Notes under the pieces: model-generated | Told to the model about the DNA's origin: nothing | The model's database searches: none | Seen by the model: the letters and a program-made list of their open reading frames with translations, nothing else | In this document: positions 58,716 through 64,000 of the stretch, one piece after another | Numbering within the stretch: the first letter of the stretch is position 1 | Layout of the letters: the number at the start of each line of letters is the position of its first letter | Position numbers and translations under genes: made by a program | DNA from: Epiperipatus broadwayi | Taxonomy: Eukaryota; Onychophora; Udeonychophora; Euonychophora; Peripatidae | Direction: 5' to 3' | Length of the DNA stretch: 64,000 bases | Assembly: GCA_028023455.1 (NCBI GenBank) | Contig: JAQFVV010006425.1 | Coordinates: forward strand, 184,001-248,000

Positions 58716-59385
58716 TATATAGCCTGTATGTTAGATATTAAATACTTTAAAAGATAAATAATGTATTTAAAAATTGAGTGAGAAATAAACATGTCTGAGA
58801 CTCTAATTTATGTTTATTTTCTTCCTGTGACCCAATTGTTATTTTAATCCTTAAAAAAACATTGTAATAAGAAAATGTTATGTCTGAGTAAATTAATATT
58901 CCACAGTTCTCTGATTACCCTTATCAATTATGTTCATGAACAAAAACGAAAATATAGACATTTGCTTTAAAAATATACTGTTAATTGGTTGAAATCTGAA
59001 CTGAATAAAAGATTATTTTAAAAATAATATTCCATAATAGGGTCATTATGTCAAAATAAAATAGGATTGCCATTTCAATTAAAATCTGGAAACAACAATA
59101 AAAAAATATGCTGCATGAAACATCATTGGTTTACTTTTTTTTTATTAATTTCAACTTGAAAAAGATTATAAAATTTATCATTTATTTTTATGTGGATTTT
59201 AAAAGCATTTATTGTTCTATAAGAATTAATTACAACAGGTTTTTTTAAAAAAAAACCCACCAGATTTGAACATGAGAAAGAGTCTAAGACAGATTACATA
59301 TTAAGTAAAGGTGGTTTTACATTATTGACTTATATAACATTATTTACATAAAAAGAGTTTTAAAGTTTGTTAAAAAGGGGAATAA
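58716..59385. other. AT-rich stretch without recognisable gene
   Basis: No supported feature. Confidence 0.5.
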
Positions 59386-59389
59386 AAAT

Positions 59390-59890
59390 GTCCAAATCTT
59401 CAGGTTTTATCATTGTCGCATTCATTTTCAGAGGATCTTATTCTGGTTTCAGATATTGGTGCATTAGAGACCAAATGTCTTTAAATATTGTGTGGAATGA
59501 TAGTTTATTATCTCTTTCTCTAAAAGTTTCCAGTTTATTCCAGAAGGTGCATGTGGGTCTTCTGGGATTGCAATCATACACGAGTTTGCATCTGGTACAC
59601 CAGTTAGCATATAATACAAATGTGCTAGCATAAATGTTTGCAAAAATTCCTTGTTTAAATGTCTGGAATAGGGTGTTGATATTATATTTGGGGGTGTTAA
59701 AAAGAAGTTTTTGTATTGCTTTGTGTATGATTTCAAGACCCGCATATTCAAAGAAAAGATCATATTGAGTTTCAGAATCTTTATAGCAAAGGCTGCATTG
59801 TTCATCGACATTCTTATACTGTCTTCTGTGTCTATAAAAGTGAATTATAGGTAGGGATTCTACATTTATTTTGATAGGTTCAAGTGACCA
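59390..59890 (-). pseudogene. LINE C-terminal relic with Cys-rich (zf-RVT-like) motif
   Basis: On the minus strand, in the frame read from about 59870, there is HRRQYKNVDEQCSLCYKDSE followed by TQYDLFFEY, giving C-x2-C and then Phe-Phe where many LINE proteins have 'C-x-x-C ... E-T-x-x-H-L-F-x-x-C' after the reverse transcriptase. It continues as IIHKAIQKLLFN and TFVLYANWCTRCKLVYD before decaying. The expected His and last Cys are changed. Another, overlapping 115-codon frame in the region is a shadow. Not related in any obvious way to the LINE at 49780. Confidence 0.45.
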
Positions 59891-60460
59891 GAATTTAAAT
59901 TTTTTAATCAGTTGTTTATATTAAGTATTGGTTTCTTTTCATGATTTGAGGTAGGGATTTGAATAAGGGTAACTATTTGCCAATATGTGTATTTTGAACT
60001 GGAGGAAAGAAGATTAAGATTAGGAATTGTGCGAAGTGGTACAATGAGGTTATCCATATCTCAGTTTGACTTTAGTGATTGACTCACATTTTGAGGTAAA
60101 ACTTTTTTCTATTTGATCAAATAATCTATTTTAAGACCATTGCTCTGATTTTTATAAGAAATATATTACTCTATTAATATTGGTACTACTATCACTACTG
60201 TTATTATTATAATAGGTTTTGTAGGACTATCTGTGCGAATGTATATATGTTTAACAAACATTTTAATTTTAGCGTTTATATTCTTACTTTTATTTGCGAA
60301 CTTTTAAGTTTTTATTTTAAATTAATGTAACGACATATTTATATATCGTTACAATAAATAACCTAAAAACACCATAAATTTACTATTAAAATTCTATAAA
60401 ATACCCCCATATCAATATTCTTAAGAAGTAATGAAATTGAACGTAAAAATAAAAAAAATT

Positions 60461-60564
60461 GTCAGCTTTGGTGGTCGATTGGTCAGCACAGCTGCCGTGC
60501 AAGCTGTTGTCCCGGTTTTGAAGGTTCGCTTTCCAGCCGATGAAAATAAATAAATAAATAAAAA
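60461..60564 (+). repeat. tRNA-derived SINE with (AAATA)n tail
   Basis: A box-A-like tggtcgattggtcagcac (60472-60489) and a B-box-like ggttcgctttcc (60523-60534) sit about 50 bases apart, as in tRNA genes. The 3' end is gatgaaaataaataaata-type repeats to 60564. The acceptor stem is not kept, so it is a SINE rather than a tRNA gene. It lies inside the foldback element. Confidence 0.62.
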
Positions 60565-60584
60565 CATTAAAAAATACCGTTAAA

Positions 60585-60660
60585 ATGGAAACAAATCAAT
60601 AGATAATTTCCAAATGTGAAAAAATAAAAGATCATTAAAGTAATTATTGATGAATATATA
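60585..60660 (+). repeat. 72-bp sequence duplicated at 61698
   Basis: atggaaacaaatcaatagat and the following ~50 bases are identical, as far as I can see, to 61698-61769. Both copies run into a (TA)n. Confidence 0.88.
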
Positions 60661-60800
60661 TATATATATATTGTAACGATATATAAATATGTTGTTACAT
60701 TAATTTAAAATAAAAACTTAAAAGTTCGCAAATAAAAGTAAAAAACTAAACGCTAAAATTAAATATTGTTAAACGTGTATACATTCGCACAGATGCTTTT

Positions 60801-61059
60801 ACACGTATTCCTGATGGCTATAGATTCCAGGTTTGTTGTTATCTGTGTCTTAAGATTATTTTTACAAAAGAGGTACTTTGATGTAGATAACGATAGCGAT
60901 CAATTTTAAGTCTTTATTGATTGTGACCGACGTCAAACTTGTGAAGCTTTGATTTTTTTTAAGATAAAGATTTCCAGATGTTTTTTTTTCCTTTGGTTGA
61001 AATTCGCGATATAAATGATTGAAACAATTTTTTTAAGGAGTTAGTCTTAAATTTTTTTA
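60801..61059. other. Unrecognised stretch
   Basis: No coding or repeat signal. Adjoins a GC-richer block that may be an LTR-element leader. Confidence 0.4.
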
Positions 61060-61230
61060 GAGAGATGGCGCCCTTTGGTAGTGCGGTGCGGTGCAATGCG
61101 ATCTCCCACTTCGTTTGGATCGTTATAATTGGCGTCCCAAGTGTGGCCTTACCTCAGAGATTGACCCTGAGAAGGGGAATTGATGCTGAAATTTCCTATC
61201 TTGAATAAACACGAGTGCCCTGAGAATGTT
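61060..61230 (+). other. GC-richer block with primer-binding-site-like sequence
   Basis: ttggcgtcccaagtgtggcc at 61129 closely resembles the candidate primer-binding site of the Ty3/Gypsy element at 40887. Upstream is a small 'gtgcggtgcggtgcaatgcg' repeat. It may be an LTR/leader remnant of a related element. No ORF. Confidence 0.35.
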
Positions 61231-61697
61231 AAAAATAAATGAAGCCCGTAATATTTTTTCTGAAATCAGAATATATTGTTTGTATTATATAAAGTTATGA
61301 ATTTTGTGTAAAAAGTGCTGCCAGTAAGAAAAATTGCGCATATGTAAAGAGAAATATGAGGAATAAAAAGTAATAAATAAAACGTAATAATAATTATAAA
61401 TCATAATTTTTTTTTTTAAAAAAAAAGTCTTGTTAAATTAAAATCTAATCGTTCAACTTGCCTAAGTAATAGTTAAAGGTAGAAGAAATGAAACTTGGAA
61501 GGGAGGGGGCAGAAATTTAGCTGGTAGTAAGGAATCATCAGTCAACTTTTTTTTTTTTATCATTATATTTGTAATTACTGTTTTGTCTTTTAAAAAAAAA
61601 AAGTTTTGTCCTTTTGAAATTTCATATATAACAAATTTGTATAACGTCACTAAGTAAATTCTTTTTTTTTTTTAATGTTTTTTGTTTTTTGAGGAAG
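61231..61697. other. AT-rich stretch with poly-A/poly-T runs
   Basis: No supported gene. The minus-strand 62-codon frame is low complexity. Confidence 0.5.
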
Positions 61698-61767
61698 AAA
61701 TGGAAACAAATCAATAGATAATTTCCAAATGTGAAAAAATAAAAGATCATTAAAGTAATTATTGATG

Positions 61768-61768
<1 letters not shown>

Positions 61769-61858
<90 letters not shown>
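61769..61858. repeat. Long (TA)n microsatellite
   Basis: About 90 bases of pure TA repeat, the longest in the window, directly after the duplicated 72-bp block. Confidence 0.95.
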
Positions 61859-61860
<2 letters not shown>

Positions 61861-64000
61861 CAATTCATTTGCACTTATTATTTATGAATATATAAATAAT
61901 CAATTCATTGGTAATTATATAATAAATTCATAAGTAATGTACATTTTTGAATAATTGCATTTGTTTTTATATTGAAATTGTTATACCTGTCATATTTCAA
62001 TGATTTACAGTTATCTTTATTTATTTACATAATTTATATGGGCACAACATGACTTTAACTATCAGGGATTAAAACAACACATGCATATTTAAAGCAATAT
62101 TTTATTTTACATAATAATGATGACCACAACATACAATCCCTATTTTCAACACCTGGCTAGATCATGAAGATCATACGTTATTCCTGATGAAGGAATGTAG
62201 ACCATACAATCTTATATTTACATAAGTTAACAAATTATTCAACAATGAAATATAATTATTGACATACAATTTTTTTTACAAAAGTCCCATTAATCATTAT
62301 ATATTATTGTCTTATTCCATACGCACAGCAAGATTGCTATTACACATACAAATCCAAAGTTTCATTGCTAATTTTAATTTTCATCTACATTATAAAATTA
62401 TTCTACATATATAAATGAGTACATTCACTGTATAGTTAACCCCAACTTCAATAGACTTAAAACGTTACTATACATATGTATAAATCATTAAATATAGAAT
62501 ATTTCTTTGATTCATGTTTCCAAATACTAACACATACATCTAATCTATATGGGATCAACATGAATGCTATCTTTATATTATAATAAGGATGGTCTTTTTA
62601 AATCATAATCTTGATTCCATAAAATATAACTGCAATCTTTGTATAACAATAAGAAATAATCTTTTTAGTTCCTAATTCTAATTTAATAAAACATAACCAC
62701 TTTCTTTATATAACAACTATAAGAAAGGATATTGTTAAATTCTAATCCTAATCCCAATTCACTAAAATTACCACTTTTATAGGGGTGGCTTGTTCCAAGA
62801 CTGATCTATAATTTATCAAAATTTTATAGGAATGTATTCTCTCATATGGGCATGAATATACATTAAATATTTAACAGTGAACAAACAAATGCATATAAAT
62901 ACACTGCAAATTCAGCACCAAAAAATCTAATTCTCAGTAATCAAATATAGGGTCAATCATGAGCAAATGGACCTGATGGATACAATTACATCTCTAACAA
63001 TAATTATTTAACACTTGGATAATTTTATACATAAATATTACATTTTACATTATTATCATTACTCTTTCCTTTTGAGCTAATATTTGGTACAAAGTAATAT
63101 ATATTTAACAGATTGTAAAAGAAAGCTCTTACAAAAGGTTAATATAACATATATAATATATACACATTTTAAACTGACAATTTCTACAACATGATATCCA
63201 GATTAACAGATATTAAATATAAACTTAAAGTAACTAAGATAAAGTTCAATCAATTGTTTAAATATAAAACATAAAAAATAAAATGATTGCAATTTGTTTC
63301 TTCTTTTTTTTGATAAATATTAAAACAGTTCATTTATGGTGATAATATACTCTTGTAATTTTTAGCACTATCATTTAAAAATAAGTGTTATTTCTTTATT
63401 TTTTATTGGAGTTATTCAAAATAATGTCACGTGTTCCAGGTGACGTTAATGGATGGTTGTATTTATCTTTTTTTTTATTATTCAATAAGCATAATGAAGG
63501 TTTGATAGATCTGAATGAAGAAAGAATCCAATCTGATTAAGAAAAAAAAAGGCTGATTTTATAAATAAAAAAAATGTTTCTTTTTAAAAACTCATTTCAG
63601 TTTTCCATTTTTTTTTTATTAAAAAAATACATATTACTTTGATTGCAATTTTCTTTTTTGTTGTTGTTCTTGTTGATGAAATGATTAATAGATTGTTCAT
63701 TTCAATCTAAACTTTTTAACACTATTAATTAATAAAAATGTCAATTAATATCTACATGGATACATGCTTTAGATTCTACTCATCATCAGGTGCTTTTGAA
63801 AGGACTAATAATCAATATAGCAATATTATTCTTAGTTAAATACTGATCACAAGTTCCATTTTTTTCAAATATAGATGTTGCAAATAGAGATATATTTAAT
63901 AAAGTCTATCAGTGGTGGTTTCAGTTCAATAAATATGGCAAAGCTATAAAAATCTTATATTATATAGTCTTGCATAAATAAATATTCATAAATCTAAATT
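61859..64000. other. AT-rich stretch without recognisable gene
   Basis: No open frame of note. On the minus strand near 63800, CUGAUGAUGAGUAGAAUC has a faint hammerhead look (see rejected items). A (TTG)n-like run lies at 63659-63675. Confidence 0.5.

Larger units (their letters stand above)
60226..60800. mobile_element. Foldback element with ~140-bp inverted arms
   Basis: The arm at 60228-60352 ('atctgtgcgaatgtatata', 'attttagcgtttatattc', 'aacttttaagtttttatt', 'aatgtaacgacatattta') is mirrored at 60672-60798, with few differences. Arms start next to ctatctgtgcg and end at cgcacagat. Between them lie a tRNA-derived SINE and a (TA)n. No transposase is encoded, so it is a MITE-like or foldback element. 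Confidence 0.8.

Noticed and set aside
62165-62205. cctgatgaaggaatgtagacc
   Set aside because: CUGAUGA is present but no GAAA or stem-forming flanks follow.
63740-63815. Minus-strand CUGAUGAUGAGUAGAAUC resembling a hammerhead core
   Set aside because: The GAAA element reads GAAU, stem II cannot form between the two core blocks, and there is no second copy in the window.
1-64000. CRISPR arrays, prophage, operons
   Set aside because: The repeats present are transposon relics and microsatellites; there are no regularly spaced repeats with unique spacers, no Shine-Dalgarno-led gene rows, and the DNA is clearly eukaryotic in style.

Overview
The window is eukaryotic, strongly AT-rich, intron-style or intergenic DNA. 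It holds no host gene that I can recognise. The contents are transposable elements and their relics, many (TA)n microsatellites and several large DNA palindromes. The element mix (GIY-YIG Penelope-like elements, hammerhead-ribozyme repeats, RTE-type LINE, tRNA-derived SINEs, Ty3/Gypsy) fits an invertebrate metazoan. A mollusc, perhaps a cephalopod, is plausible but is only a guess from genome style. There are no bacterial-type operons, rRNA genes or intact tRNA genes.

Layout. 1-14,390: mostly featureless AT-rich DNA with a diverged 240-bp duplication (1742-2392), two 'family 2' hammerhead repeats (3113-3728), SINE-like pieces, and a complete 260-bp 'family 1' hammerhead element (7302-7561) with near-perfect inverted arms and a 12-bp target-site duplication. 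14,390-16,900: AT palindromes, a head-to-head pair of decayed Penelope-like fragments (family A), a foldback repeat and long (TA)n. 16,900-29,690: mostly empty DNA with further family 1 and family 2 copies and foldback or SINE palindromes. 29,796-31,395: a decayed Penelope-like element (family C) followed by a family 1 hammerhead repeat. 33,738-36,798: the best-preserved coding element, a Penelope-like reverse transcriptase/GIY-YIG ORF (family B) whose 3' third is repeated in inverted orientation, about 97% identical at protein level. 36,838-38,030: a second family A copy. 38,077-48,774: a nearly 10.7-kb Ty3/Gypsy element with unusually long (about 2.8 kb) LTRs, inserted in the (AT)n tract at the family A 3' end; its gag-pol is broken by frameshifts and stops. 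48,790-51,643: a repeated/inverted block and an RTE-type LINE relic. 51,646-64,000: mostly unrecognised DNA with minisatellites, two more family 2 repeats (one a 640-bp palindrome), a LINE C-terminal relic on the minus strand, a foldback element containing a tRNA-derived SINE, and a 90-bp (TA)n.

Main observation. Two unrelated dispersed repeat families carry hammerhead-ribozyme cores (CUGAUGA ... GAAA) with compensating stem I and stem II strands. In both, the stem III sequence is very short and self-complementary, the arrangement expected for ribozymes that cleave as dimers. Hammerhead motifs are known from Penelope-like elements and animal retrozymes. Here one family lies about 280 bp downstream of a decayed Penelope-like ORF and has 12-bp target duplications, so these look like non-autonomous, ribozyme-bearing passengers of the Penelope machinery. 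Head-to-head palindromes recur in nearly every family in the window and deserve a mechanistic look. All coordinates of repeat ends are by eye and may be off by several bases.
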